Assembly: GCA_964629475.1 (NCBI GenBank)
Contig: CAZVQW010000004.1
Location: forward strand, 104,659 to 168,658
Origin: SMWD01 sp964629475
GTDB taxonomy: Bacteria > Pseudomonadota > Gammaproteobacteria > Steroidobacterales > GCA-2729495
Reading direction: 5' to 3'
DNA: 64,000 bases
The position numbers were made by a program, and so were the translations under genes. The notes beneath the pieces were generated by a model. The model was not told where the DNA came from. It did not search any database and was given only the letters and a program-made list of their open reading frames with translations. Positions 42,390 to 51,549 of this stretch are shown here, piece after piece (the stretch's first letter is position 1; each line of letters begins with the position of its first letter).

Positions 42390-44267
42390 GTGACGAAGCC
42401 CGTCGCAGCATTGCCTGCCGTATGGCTTGCGGCAGGAATGGTTGCTTGTGCCTGTTTCGGAACCGTGGCGGCACAGAATCGTGGTGTCGATATCCGCGAC
42501 CCGCACTATGGCGAGGTCCTGTTCCATTTCTATCAGCAGGATGAGTTCACGGCGTTGACGCACCTGCTGGTTGCAAGACAGGCGGGTCGCGTCAATCAGC
42601 ACGCAGCCGAAGCGGAGTTACTGCTCGGCGGGTTATATCTTTCCTACGGTCAGATGGAGCAGGCGACACAGATTTTTGATCGCCTGCTGGTCGAGACCGC
42701 AGATCCGGCCGTACGTGACCGGGCCTGGTACTTCATCGGCAAGGCGCATTATCAACGCGGACTCTATACGCAAGCGGACAACGCGTTCGCCCGGGTTGCC
42801 GGTAACCTGCCCGATGCGCTGCGCGCCGAACATCGCATGTTGCAGGCACAAAGCCTGATGGCACAGACGCGGTTTGATGAAGCCGTGGCGCTGCTCGAAA
42901 CGGAACGCTCCGACCAGGACTGGCTGGCCTATGCCCGCTTCAATCTCGGCGTCGCACTGGTTCGCCTGGACCGGCACGCGGAAGCCGCACGTCAGCTGGA
43001 TAGCGTCGGTCAGCTCAACAGTGACGACCCGGAACTCCTGGCATTGCGCGACAAGGCGAACCTGGCGCTGGGCTTTGCCCACCTGCAGGCTCAGCAGGGC
43101 AAAGAGGCGCGTGCCGTCCTCGGACGTGTACGTCTCAACGGACCGCATGCCAACAAAGCATTGCTCGGCGTTGGTTGGGCGGACATCCTGAAAGAAAACT
43201 ATCGTGGCGCATTAACGCCGTGGCTGGAATTGAGCGAGCGTGACCTGCTCGACAGTGCTGTGCAGGAGTCGCTGCTGGCAATTCCGTATGCATTCAGCCG
43301 TATCGGCGCCAACGGTTCAGCCGCCGAGCACTACGTCAGCGCGATGGCAAACTTCGATCACGAGATGGCCGGCCTGAACGCTGCCATCGACCGGGCACGT
43401 TCCGGCCGCATGATCCCGGCATTGTTGTCGCGCGATGGCAAGGGTATCGGTCGCTGGTACTGGCAACTCGACGAATTGCCGGACTCGGACGATGCGCGTT
43501 ATCTCTATCACCTGGTGGCGAATAACCAGTTTCAGGATGGTCTGCGCAGCTACCGTGATCTCGTCGCATTGCGTGAACACCTGTCGGCATGGCGCGACAA
43601 GCTGGCGGCATTCGAGCACATGGTCGAGACGCGCACACTCGCACACTCGCAGCGCATGCCGGCGATCGAACAGCGCCTTGCCGGTGTCGATTCGACGGTA
43701 TTGCGTGAGCGTCGTGACGCACTCGTCCGGACTCTCGAGCAGGTTGAGGTATCGCGTAATGTCGTCGGCCTGGCCAATGAAATCGAGGCTGATCAGTGGC
43801 GCCGCCTGGCGGCGCTGGAGACAAATGCGGCCTGGGAGTCGGAGCAGGCTGCCACCGCTCGTGACAAGCACCGTATTCTGAAAGGGACATTGTTATGGCA
43901 GCTCGACCGTGACTACCGGTATCGGTTGTGGCAGCAGCGCCGCACGATTACCGACATTGAACAAGCGCTGGTCGAGACCGGGGATCTCGAGAGTCGCACG
44001 CAGTTCACGAAGCTCAACATACCACTGCAGTTTGAGGAATATCGTGTTCGGATCGAAGCTCTGAAGCCGCGTATCGATGCGATGCAGGCGCAGATCGATG
44101 CTGTGCTGATGGACCAGGAGCGGCAACTGCAGACCGTGGTCGCGGAAGAACTCGAGAAGCAGAAACAGCGACTCGCGAGTTACCGGATGCAGGCGCGTTT
44201 TGCGCTGGCGACGATCTATGATCAGGCGACCGTGGTGTCGGCCGATAGTGGTGAGCCGCAGCCATGA
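42390..44267 (+). CDS. Exported TPR protein with C-terminal coiled coil
   Basis: About 625 residues. A signal peptide (PAVWLAAGMVACACFGTVAA) precedes YGEVLFHFYQQDEFTALTHL, a TPR/Sel1-like helical repeat region (LGGLYLSYGQMEQATQIFDR, YFIGKAHYQRGLYTQADNAF, AYARFNLGVALVRLDRHAEA) and a Glu/Gln-rich coiled coil in the last ~200 residues. TPR solenoids mediate protein contacts; here probably periplasmic. The start is uncertain: TTG 42357 and TTG 42360 also keep frame, but GTG 42390 gives a normal signal peptide. The end overlaps the next start by 4 bp. Comparable to TPR subunits in Glt/Nfs clusters, by layout only. Confidence 0.87.
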   Translation: MTKPVAALPAVWLAAGMVACACFGTVAAQNRGVDIRDPHYGEVLFHFYQQDEFTALTHLLVARQAGRVNQHAAEAELLLGGLYLSYGQMEQATQIFDRLLVETADPAVRDRAWYFIGKAHYQRGLYTQADNAFARVAGNLPDALRAEHRMLQAQSLMAQTRFDEAVALLETERSDQDWLAYARFNLGVALVRLDRHAEAARQLDSVGQLNSDDPELLALRDKANLALGFAHLQAQQGKEARAVLGRVRLNGPHANKALLGVGWADILKENYRGALTPWLELSERDLLDSAVQESLLAIPYAFSRIGANGSAAEHYVSAMANFDHEMAGLNAAIDRARSGRMIPALLSRDGKGIGRWYWQLDELPDSDDARYLYHLVANNQFQDGLRSYRDLVALREHLSAWRDKLAAFEHMVETRTLAHSQRMPAIEQRLAGVDSTVLRERRDALVRTLEQVEVSRNVVGLANEIEADQWRRLAALETNAAWESEQAATARDKHRILKGTLLWQLDRDYRYRLWQQRRTITDIEQALVETGDLESRTQFTKLNIPLQFEEYRVRIEALKPRIDAMQAQIDAVLMDQERQLQTVVAEELEKQKQRLASYRMQARFALATIYDQATVVSADSGEPQP

Positions 44268-47080
44268 TGTTGCCCGTATCGACAATAGGCTTGTTGACAT
44301 CGATAACGCTGGCCGGCGGCCTGTGGCCGTTCGGTGGTGCTGATGAACAGCATGACGGTGCGCGTATCGATGACCTCGAAGGTCGCGAGATTGAATTCAA
44401 GGCACAGCCGGATATTGCCGGCAGCGGTGCGCTGGCACGCGAGCAATACCGTTTGTTTCTCGATATGTCCGTCGATGATCCGGCGTTGCATCTCGAGGCA
44501 ATGCGACGACTCGGCGATCTGAACCTGTCGGCCGGCGAAGATTACGAACTGAATGGCGACATCGACGGCAGCCTTGGATTCTTCGTCGAGGCAGTGCGCC
44601 TGTACGAAGCACTGCTTGCCGATAACCCCGGTTATAAAGACACGGACATGATTTTGTACCAGCTGGCCCGCGCCGCCGAGACGATCGGTGAGCCGGAACG
44701 CGCGCTGGCGACACTCGATCGGCTCGTGGCGACGTATCCGGACAGCAAAACCTTCGATGAAGCGCAGTTTCGGCGTGGTGAAATACTGTTCATCAACAAG
44801 CGCTATATCGAGGCGGAGCAGGCTTATGCCGCCGTGATCGGCGCCGGTCCGGCCTCATCCTATTTCGAACAATCGCTGTACAAGCACGGCTGGGCCCAGT
44901 TCAAGCTTGGCCGGCACGACGAGTCACTGGCATCGTTCATGAATCTGCTCGACCGACGCATGGCCGGTAACGACGATGCAGTCGCCCGGCTCGACAGCCT
45001 GTCACGACCAGAGCGCGAACTCGTCGACGATACATTCCGGGTCCTGAGCATTACATTTTCATATCTCGATGGTTACGAGTCCATCGATGCACTCACGGTG
45101 CGGCGCGGTAATACGCAATACACCAACCTGTTGTATGCCAATCTCGGTGATTTGTACATCGACAAGGAACGTTATATCGATGCGGCGCAGACTTACGCTG
45201 CATTCGTTGCGCACGAACCAACGCATGACCGTTCGCCCGACTTGCAGGTCAAGGTTGTCGAAGCCTACACGCTGGCGAAGTTCCCGAGCCTCGTACTCGA
45301 GGCCAAGCGTGAGTTTGTCACTCTGTATGGCATGGACTCGATGTTCTGGATTGAGCGAACCCGGCACGATTATCCGCAGGTCGTCACGACGCTGAAAGAA
45401 AGCCTCAGCGATCTCGCTTCGTATGATCATGCGCAGGCCCAGCAGGATGATGACACCGAGGCGTACCTGCGAGCTGCTGACTGGTATCGGCGTTACCTGG
45501 CCTATTTCCCGGACGATCCGGATTCTGCCGAGCGCAATTTCCTGCTGGCCGACATCCTGTTCGAGTTGGAGCTGTTTGCTCAGGCCAGCGTTGAATATCA
45601 GCGTACGGCTTACGAATACGGTAATCATGAACGAGCCGCGGAAGCTGCCTATGCAGGTCTGCTGGCAGCGCGCCGGCATGGCGAGGCACTTGCACCCGAA
45701 CAGATCGATGCGTGGCAGGTGGGACTTGTCACGCAGGAATTACGATTCCCCAGATCATTTCCGCAGCATGAGCAGGCCGTACCGGTATTGACCCGGGTGG
45801 CCGAAGACCTGTTTGCCGCAGATGAACTGGAAAGTGCGTTACGCGTCGGCGGACTCATCGTGACGTGGCCGTCTCCCGCCGCGTCCGAATACGAACAGAC
45901 GGCCTGGACGGTTGTCGCACATGCTAATTTCGAACGCGAAAGATATGCGTATGCCGAAGAGGCATACCAGGCATTGCTGCAGTTTCCGGTTGCCGACGCG
46001 ACCGGGCACGATGAGATTACCGAGCGAATTGCCGCCTCGGTATATCGCCAGGGCGAACAAGCGCGGATAGCCGGCAATACTGACCTGGCGATTGCCGAGT
46101 TTCTGCGCGTCGGTAGCGTGGTGCCCGGATCGACATTCGTGTCGAACGCGATGCTGGATGCGGCAGCCCTGCTGATCACCGGGTCCCGGTGGGACGAAGC
46201 GGTCGATGTGCTCGAACGCTTCCGCAGTGACTATCCCGACCACCCGTTCAATAATGATGTCACGCAGAAACTTGCCGTTGCCTACCGGGAATCGGGCCAC
46301 ATGACTGCGGCCGCGAACGAGTATGAGCGCATCGCAGGGGGCGACGGGACCGACCCGGCAATACACCGCGAAGCACTTTGGCAAGCCGCCGAATTGTATG
46401 CGTCCGCCGATGCATTGACCGATGAACGGCGCGTCTATCGAGACATCGTGGCGCAGTTTCCCGAGCCGTTTGCCGAGTCGCTCGAGGCGCGGCAGAAGCT
46501 GGCCGACCTGGCCCGCGAAGCGAACGACTGGCAGGCTCGACAGAAATGGTTGAACGCGATTGTCACCGCAGATGCCCAGGCCGGTACTGCACGCACTGAT
46601 CGCAGCAAAACACTCGCCGCCCGGGCGTCACTCGAACTTGCCGCACCGGTTCGCGATGCGTTCCTCGCCGTCAAGCTCACGGTGCCGTTAAAGAAAAGCC
46701 TGCAGCTCAAGAAGAAGCGTATGGAGTATGCGCTGGCCGCGTATGGCGGTACGGCCGACTATGGCGTCGGCGAAGTGACAACTGCCGCGACATACGAGAT
46801 CGCCGACCTGTACTACCAGCTTAGCCAGGATCTGATGGCATCGGAGCGACCAGAAGGTCTGAATGACGAAGAGCTCGAACAATACGACATCCTGCTCGAG
46901 GAGCAGGCGTTTCCGTTCGAGGAGCAGGCAATCGACATCCTGATGACTAATACCGCGCGGACCCAGGATGGTATCTACGATGAATGGGTAAGAAAAAGTT
47001 TTGCGCGCCTGGCTCAGTTGATGCCGGCGCGATTTGCCAAGAGCGAAAGGAGCGAGCGTCTTGTTGCGATCATCGATTAA
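44264..47080 (+). CDS. Large TPR-repeat protein
   Basis: A 938-residue protein made almost entirely of TPR-like helical hairpins, e.g. EAVRLYEALLADNPGYKDTD, YQLARAAETIGEPERALATL, FRRGEILFINKRYIEAEQAY, LGDLYIDKERYIDAAQTYAA, WYRRYLAYFPDDPDSAERNF. The start (MMLPVSTIGLLTSITLAGGL) looks like a weak signal or membrane anchor, so export is likely. The repeats resemble outer-membrane assembly and gliding-machine TPR scaffolds (YfgM/BamD/Glt types). It is translationally coupled to both neighbours: ATGATG overlaps the previous stop, and the next start lies inside its end. Confidence 0.9.
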   Translation: MMLPVSTIGLLTSITLAGGLWPFGGADEQHDGARIDDLEGREIEFKAQPDIAGSGALAREQYRLFLDMSVDDPALHLEAMRRLGDLNLSAGEDYELNGDIDGSLGFFVEAVRLYEALLADNPGYKDTDMILYQLARAAETIGEPERALATLDRLVATYPDSKTFDEAQFRRGEILFINKRYIEAEQAYAAVIGAGPASSYFEQSLYKHGWAQFKLGRHDESLASFMNLLDRRMAGNDDAVARLDSLSRPERELVDDTFRVLSITFSYLDGYESIDALTVRRGNTQYTNLLYANLGDLYIDKERYIDAAQTYAAFVAHEPTHDRSPDLQVKVVEAYTLAKFPSLVLEAKREFVTLYGMDSMFWIERTRHDYPQVVTTLKESLSDLASYDHAQAQQDDDTEAYLRAADWYRRYLAYFPDDPDSAERNFLLADILFELELFAQASVEYQRTAYEYGNHERAAEAAYAGLLAARRHGEALAPEQIDAWQVGLVTQELRFPRSFPQHEQAVPVLTRVAEDLFAADELESALRVGGLIVTWPSPAASEYEQTAWTVVAHANFERERYAYAEEAYQALLQFPVADATGHDEITERIAASVYRQGEQARIAGNTDLAIAEFLRVGSVVPGSTFVSNAMLDAAALLITGSRWDEAVDVLERFRSDYPDHPFNNDVTQKLAVAYRESGHMTAAANEYERIAGGDGTDPAIHREALWQAAELYASADALTDERRVYRDIVAQFPEPFAESLEARQKLADLAREANDWQARQKWLNAIVTADAQAGTARTDRSKTLAARASLELAAPVRDAFLAVKLTVPLKKSLQLKKKRMEYALAAYGGTADYGVGEVTTAATYEIADLYYQLSQDLMASERPEGLNDEELEQYDILLEEQAFPFEEQAIDILMTNTARTQDGIYDEWVRKSFARLAQLMPARFAKSERSERLVAIID

Positions 47081-47690
47081 TGCTGTTGCGATGGCTATTG
47101 CGCTTGCGGCTTTCATGATGTTGCTGGGGGGTTGCGGCATGACCGGCAAGGTTGGGCAGTCCGGCAGCAGTGAGTATTCATCAGCCGTGACAAATCGCTA
47201 TGCGCGGGCGCTCGGCTATATGGATGCCGGCGATGATTCACGCGCGCAACGCGAGTTCGAGGCCTTCGGCGAGGCCTATCCGGACTATGCCGGTGCGCAT
47301 GTCAATCTCGGCATCATTCACGATCGTAATGGCCGTCCGGATGCTGCCACCGAGGCATTTCGCCGGGCCGTCACCGTCTGCACCGACTGTGCATCGGCCT
47401 ACAATCATCTCGGCATTACGCAGCGCCACAAGGGGCTGTTCGATGAGGCCGAGCAGTCTTACCTGCATGCTATCAAGGCAGATCCGGATTATGCGCTGGC
47501 TTATTACAACCTCGGTGTGCTCTATGACCTGTATCGCGGCCGCCCGGATCTCGCCTTGCAATACTACGAGTCGTATGTCGAACGCGAAGCAGAGGGTATC
47601 GACGTCAAGAATGTACGCATGTGGATTATCGATTTGCGTCGCCGGGTCGGCGAGCCGCAGCGTGCCGCACAGTCCGGAGGGTTGCAATGA
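47061..47690 (+). CDS. TPR lipoprotein
   Basis: A 209-residue lipoprotein (lipobox MMLLGGCGMTG) with three or more TPR units: YARALGYMDAGDDSRAQREF, VNLGIIHDRNGRPDAATEAF, YNHLGITQRHKGLFDEAEQS, YYNLGVLYDLYRGRPDLALQ. Such proteins resemble PilF/PilW or NlpI-type pilotins and scaffolds. I place the start at TTG 47061, which has AAAGGAG eight bases upstream; a TTG at 47034 and an ATG at 47091 are alternatives. Overlaps the large TPR gene by 20 bp and the next gene by 4 bp. Confidence 0.87.
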   Translation: MLRSSINAVAMAIALAAFMMLLGGCGMTGKVGQSGSSEYSSAVTNRYARALGYMDAGDDSRAQREFEAFGEAYPDYAGAHVNLGIIHDRNGRPDAATEAFRRAVTVCTDCASAYNHLGITQRHKGLFDEAEQSYLHAIKADPDYALAYYNLGVLYDLYRGRPDLALQYYESYVEREAEGIDVKNVRMWIIDLRRRVGEPQRAAQSGGLQ

Positions 47691-48037
47691 ATAAGTGGTT
47701 ACCCACGATGACGATCCTGCTGACCGGTCTCAGCGCGGCCGCGGCATGCGCCGAAGACAGCGCCGTCACGGAGGCAGCGCCGGAACCGGTCACGCTGCCG
47801 CGTGCGTCGGCGGATCAGTTATTGCTCGATCGAACCGCGATCCGCGGTAACCAGGAACTGCCGCGCGTGCTGTACATCGTGCCGTGGAAGGACTCGCAGC
47901 TGGGTGACGTAATCGGCAAACCGGTCAATAGCCTCATCGATGAAGTACTCGCACCCGTAGACCGTGATGTATTTCGCCGACAAACAAAGTATTTCGATCA
48001 ATTGTACGGGTCTGAGGGATCCGGCAACGGGAAGTGA
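47687..48037 (+). CDS. Small exported protein of unknown function
   Basis: A 116-residue secreted protein, signal peptide ending AAACA (a possible lipobox is not convincing). The core RGNQELPRVLYIVPWKDSQL and GDVIGKPVNSLIDEVLAPVD looks conserved in character, but I do not recognise the family. ATGA overlap with the TPR lipoprotein shows coupled translation. It precedes the ExbB-like channel by 60 bp, where AGGAGG provides a strong ribosome site for that gene. Confidence 0.85.
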   Translation: MNKWLPTMTILLTGLSAAAACAEDSAVTEAAPEPVTLPRASADQLLLDRTAIRGNQELPRVLYIVPWKDSQLGDVIGKPVNSLIDEVLAPVDRDVFRRQTKYFDQLYGSEGSGNGK

Positions 48038-48097
48038 AGGATTCCGGGTTTGCATTATGTAAACCGGGTAGTGTTTTTTCTTAGGAGGATTTGAGTC

Positions 48098-48763
48098 ATG
48101 GAAATATTTCAAGGCATCGTCGGCTTCTTTCAGGAAGGCGGCGCATTCATGTATCCGATCGTTATCGTGCTGGCACTGGGAATGGCCATCTCGATCGAGC
48201 GGTTTCTTTTTCTGAGTAAAACGAGCCTGACGAATCGGATGCTGTGGAAAAAGATTTCACCCTATATCCGGGCGGGCAAGTTTCAGGAGGCAGTGTCGGA
48301 AACGGCCAAGTCAAAAAGTGCGATAGGTCAGATCCTGACCTATGGTCTTTATCGCATCAAGTCTGCTGCGCGCCGCGACGATATTGAGAAGGCGATGGAA
48401 GAGAGCCTGATGGAAGTCATGCCGCGACTCGAAAAGCGTACGCATTATCTCGCCACGTTTGCCAATATCGCGACGCTGCTTGGTCTGCTGGGCACGATTA
48501 TCGGCCTGATCAATGCTTTCACGGCTGTGGCGGCGGCTAATCCGGCCGAGAAGGCGGATCTGTTGTCGGCGAGTATCTCGGTCGCTATGAACACGACCGC
48601 GTTCGGCCTGATGGTTGCGATACCGCTGTTGCTCGTGCATACGGTCCTGCAGAGCAAGACGACGAATATCGTCGACAGTCTCGAAATGGTATCGGTCAAG
48701 TTTTTGAATGCAGTCGATGAGCGCCGTACGGCTGACGGCCAGACCGCAGGTAAGCCTGCATGA
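48098..48763 (+). CDS. ExbB/TolQ/MotA-type proton channel
   Basis: A 221-residue inner-membrane protein of the MotA/TolQ/ExbB family, which with ExbD/TolR uses proton flow to drive envelope work. Three hydrophobic segments are seen (MYPIVIVLALGMAISIERFL; LATFANIATLLGLLGTIIGLI; ISVAMNTTAFGLMVAIPLLL) with the signature LLGLLGTIIGLINAFTAV. Strong AGGAGG Shine-Dalgarno precedes the ATG. The family's role here is set by its neighbours: two ExbD-like genes, an AgmX/PglI-like TonB and three TPR proteins. That set parallels AglR-AglQ-AglS-GltJ rather than a plain TonB system. Confidence 0.94.
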   Translation: MEIFQGIVGFFQEGGAFMYPIVIVLALGMAISIERFLFLSKTSLTNRMLWKKISPYIRAGKFQEAVSETAKSKSAIGQILTYGLYRIKSAARRDDIEKAMEESLMEVMPRLEKRTHYLATFANIATLLGLLGTIIGLINAFTAVAAANPAEKADLLSASISVAMNTTAFGLMVAIPLLLVHTVLQSKTTNIVDSLEMVSVKFLNAVDERRTADGQTAGKPA

Positions 48764-49263
48764 GCAGATGGAAAAACAGGCACCGTCACGAGGCGGTGGA
48801 ACTGAATATCACCGCTTTCATGAACCTGATGGTGATCCTGGTTCCGTTCCTTCTGATTACTGCCGTGTTCTCGCAGGTTGCAATCCTCGAGCTGAACTTG
48901 CCCTCCTCAAGTGATCAGCCCGGGGATGAACCCGATACACCGCAGCTCGAAGTCATCGTGCGCCACGACCGACTCGAAGTCGGCGAACGCAGTGGCGGGT
49001 TGTTGACCGGCTTGCCGGCGACAGCCGACGGGCATGATCTTGACGGCCTGAACGACTATCTGAAACGCGTCAAGGCGAAGTTTCCGGACAAGCTCGATGC
49101 GAGCATCCTGCTCGAGCCGGATGTGCCCTACGAGGTGCTCGTCAAAGTCATGGACGCTGTGCGCGTCTATGAAGCTACAGGACCGGGCGCCGATGTAATT
49201 CAGGCGGAACTGTTTCCTGAAATCTCGATCGGCGATGCGCCGGTACGCAAGAAAGCCGGTTAA
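48760..49263 (+). CDS. ExbD/TolR-type protein lacking the membrane Asp
   Basis: A 167-residue single-pass protein: cytoplasmic start, one helix (FMNLMVILVPFLLITAVF) and a periplasmic ExbD/TolR domain (LDASILLEPDVPYEVLVKVM). In ExbD and TolR the helix carries a proton-binding Asp after Leu/Phe-Met; here that residue is Asn22 (FMN), whereas the next gene has Asp (LMD). It therefore cannot protonate in the usual way and is probably the structural partner in a mixed dimer. ATGA overlap with the ExbB-like gene. Observed: residue change; inferred: division of labour. Confidence 0.91.
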   Translation: MSRWKNRHRHEAVELNITAFMNLMVILVPFLLITAVFSQVAILELNLPSSSDQPGDEPDTPQLEVIVRHDRLEVGERSGGLLTGLPATADGHDLDGLNDYLKRVKAKFPDKLDASILLEPDVPYEVLVKVMDAVRVYEATGPGADVIQAELFPEISIGDAPVRKKAG

Positions 49264-49278
49264 CGGCGGAGTTCGACA

Positions 49279-49827
49279 ATGAAAATGTCACACCGCGCCA
49301 AGCGCATGGAGCGTCGCAACGAGCGGGGCAAGAAAACGGTTTCGCTGAACCTCGTTTCGCTGATGGATATTTTTACGATCCTGGTGTTTTTTCTGCTCGT
49401 CAACTCGGCACAGGTCGAGGTTCTGCCGAATGCGAAGGATCTGAAACTGCCCGAATCGATTGCTGAACAGAAGGCACGTGAAAATGTCGTGATCACGGTT
49501 ACCGGCGACGAGATCCTCGTGCAAGGCAGTCCGGTGGCTTCGGTAGCCGATGCACTGGCGCAGAAGAATCTGATCATCGGCGGTCTCAAGGACGCGTTGC
49601 AGAGCCAGACCGACCGTGTCTTGCGTCGCGATGCCGTCGCCGATATTGCCGACCGTGAGGTGACGATCATGGGCGACAAGGCGCTGCCTTACAGCCTGCT
49701 GAAACGTGTCATGGCGACGTGCACGGCAGCCGACTATGGGCAGATTTCACTGGCGGTCATGCGCCGTGCGCCGGCGAAGCAGGCCGATACGAAGGTCGTG
49801 GCCATGATAGATGGAACTCAAGGATAA
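49279..49827 (+). CDS. ExbD/TolR-type protein with membrane Asp
   Basis: A 182-residue single-pass protein with the canonical helix SLMDIFTILVFFLLVNSAQV (Asp30 as proton carrier) and a periplasmic ExbD domain (VVITVTGDEILVQGSPVAS, YSLLKRVMATCTAADYGQIS, LAVMRR). It is the second ExbD of the operon, 15 bp after the first. The pair with one Asp and one Asn suggests a hetero-dimer inside the ExbB-type ring. Last ~20 residues are polar. It is followed 6 bp later by the TonB-like gene. Confidence 0.93.
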   Translation: MKMSHRAKRMERRNERGKKTVSLNLVSLMDIFTILVFFLLVNSAQVEVLPNAKDLKLPESIAEQKARENVVITVTGDEILVQGSPVASVADALAQKNLIIGGLKDALQSQTDRVLRRDAVADIADREVTIMGDKALPYSLLKRVMATCTAADYGQISLAVMRRAPAKQADTKVVAMIDGTQG

Positions 49828-49833
49828 GCCCTG

Positions 49834-50787
49834 ATGGTGACGTATTTTCGCTTGTATGAGCTGCCCTGGGAAACTGCCCGGGAAGAGGAGCTGCGCTTCC
49901 GGAAAATCCTCAAGCAGGTCAGTATCGGGATAGTGGTGTTGAGCATCGTGTTCTCGTTTATGCCGCTGCCGGAGGCTGAGCACGACCGCATCGAGAAAGT
50001 GCCGCCGCGCTTCGCAAAATTAATTCTCGACAAACCAAAACCGCTGCCACCGCCGCCGGTTGTGATCGAACAGCCAAGGCCGGAAGAGCTCGAACCTGAG
50101 GTGCCAAAAGTAGTCGAGGAGCAGAAGCCGAAACCCGAACCGGTCGTCAAGGACGAACTGAAACCGGTTGACCGCACGGAAGAGGCACGCAAGAAGGCAT
50201 CCGTCGCCGGCTTGCTGCCGTTCGCTGATGATCTGGCTGATTTGCGTGACAATCAGGCCGTGGCCAATGTGACCGCTTCACGCGACCTGGCTGGTGCGGC
50301 CGGTGCCGCCAAACGTGCCGAGCGTTCGATGATCACGTCGAAAGCGGGCAAGGGTAGCGGGGGTATTAATACGGCAAGCATGAGCCGCGATACCGGTGGC
50401 AGCGGGTTGGCCGGGCACGACACGACAACGGTATCCAGCACCGTGGCCGGACTCGGTTCAGGACCGACGGTCCGCCGGCCCGAAGCCAGCGACCTGCCGG
50501 CCCGCAGTCGCGAAGAGATCGAGATGGTCTTTGACAAGAACAAGGGTGCGATCTATGCACTCTACAATCGTGCCCTGCGGCGCGATCCGACGCTGCAAGG
50601 CAAGCTCGTGCTGAAACTGACGATCGAGCCGTCCGGTGCCGTATCATTCTGCGAGATCGTATCGAGCGAACTCGCGGACGACCAGCTGCTGCGCAAGCTC
50701 ATCAAACGCATCAAGCTGTTCCGCTTCGATGCAAAGGATGTCGCAACGATCACGACTACGAAGCCGATCGATTTCTTCCCGGCTTAG
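49834..50787 (+). CDS. AgmX/PglI-type TonB-like energy transducer
   Basis: A 317-residue inner-membrane protein: one N-terminal helix (VSIGIVVLSIVFSFMPLP), a Pro/Glu/Lys-rich periplasmic linker (KPKPLPPPPVVIEQPRPEEL), a Ser/Gly/Ala-rich middle, and a C-terminal AgmX/PglI domain (IEMVFDKNKGAIYALYNRAL, GKLVLKLTIEPSGAVSFCEI). Its form is that of TonB/TolA, spanning the periplasm to touch outer-membrane partners. AgmX (GltJ) is part of the Myxococcus gliding machine. Last gene of the operon; a REP pair follows. Confidence 0.92.
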   Translation: MVTYFRLYELPWETAREEELRFRKILKQVSIGIVVLSIVFSFMPLPEAEHDRIEKVPPRFAKLILDKPKPLPPPPVVIEQPRPEELEPEVPKVVEEQKPKPEPVVKDELKPVDRTEEARKKASVAGLLPFADDLADLRDNQAVANVTASRDLAGAAGAAKRAERSMITSKAGKGSGGINTASMSRDTGGSGLAGHDTTTVSSTVAGLGSGPTVRRPEASDLPARSREEIEMVFDKNKGAIYALYNRALRRDPTLQGKLVLKLTIEPSGAVSFCEIVSSELADDQLLRKLIKRIKLFRFDAKDVATITTTKPIDFFPA

Positions 50788-50802
50788 TCCGCAATTCAGC
50801 CA

Positions 50803-50876
50803 CCCGTAGGAGCGGCATCTTGCCGCGATTGGCCTGGGTTGGTGTATCAATCGCGGCAAGATGCCGCTCCTACGGG
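50803..50876. repeat. REP-type inverted pair after the motor operon
   Basis: Facing copies of CCCGTAGGAGCGGCATCTTG around a ~20-bp centre, same subtype as at 36917. It is the only hairpin found downstream of the ten-gene operon and may end or protect its mRNA. The remaining ~240 bp before the gene at 51115 are AT-rich and hold no further gene; they must carry its promoter. Confidence 0.88.
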
Positions 50877-51114
50877 CATCTCTTGGGGTTCAATAATAAC
50901 TATATAAATCAATAAATTGCTGGTATTTCTTAATTTTCAAATCGGTAGTGGGTGACACAATTTGTGCGTCTGACCCCCGTCAGGGTATTCCCTAATGGGT
51001 AGAAAATGAGTCCGCGCGATAGAATCGCGGCCCAGTGGTCCACATGTGATGGTCGCAGAATCATTGCTTTATCAGGCCTCGTTGGTGAAAAGATTGAATT
51101 GAGGGTTGTATCTA

Positions 51115-51546
51115 GTGAGTTCTTCTCCTGTCCTGAACATGGTTCATAGTGGTGCGGCCATACTGCTTTTTTCATTGGCAATCATTTCCGTATTGATTTC
51201 CGTATTAATAGCGGTAAAGCCGGCCGTTGACCCGGCCAATTCCAGCTTAGTAAAAAAAGCCAATTTTGTCGGGCTGGTTGAGCTGATTGTTGTGGGCGTG
51301 GTGACGCTTACAGGGGCGATTGCTGTCTTTCTGGGTTCCTTGTCCTGGTCGCAATCATGGTTATGGATGAGCCTGATGATTATGGTTTTTTATACTGTGG
51401 CCCTGATATTTGTAACCAAACCGGCACGGATGTCTGTAGCGAAAGGTGGTAGTGAAATTAAAGTCGGCATGCAGGTGATTTTGCAGATGGGCCATGTTTT
51501 ATTTCTGTTTGTCGCTTTTGCTCTTATGTTGTTGAAACCGGCCTAG
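51115..51546 (+). CDS. Four-helix membrane protein of unknown function
   Basis: A 143-residue protein with four predicted membrane helices (HSGAAILLFSLAIISVLISV; FVGLVELIVVGVVTLTGAIA; WLWMSLMIMVFYTVALIFVT; VILQMGHVLFLFVAFALMLL). I do not recognise a named family. GTG start with GAGGG eight bases upstream; an upstream TTG is possible. It stands alone, in slightly more AT-rich sequence, and its stop meets that of the radical SAM gene within 4 bp. Confidence 0.75.
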   Translation: MSSSPVLNMVHSGAAILLFSLAIISVLISVLIAVKPAVDPANSSLVKKANFVGLVELIVVGVVTLTGAIAVFLGSLSWSQSWLWMSLMIMVFYTVALIFVTKPARMSVAKGGSEIKVGMQVILQMGHVLFLFVAFALMLLKPA

Positions 51547-51549
51547 TGA

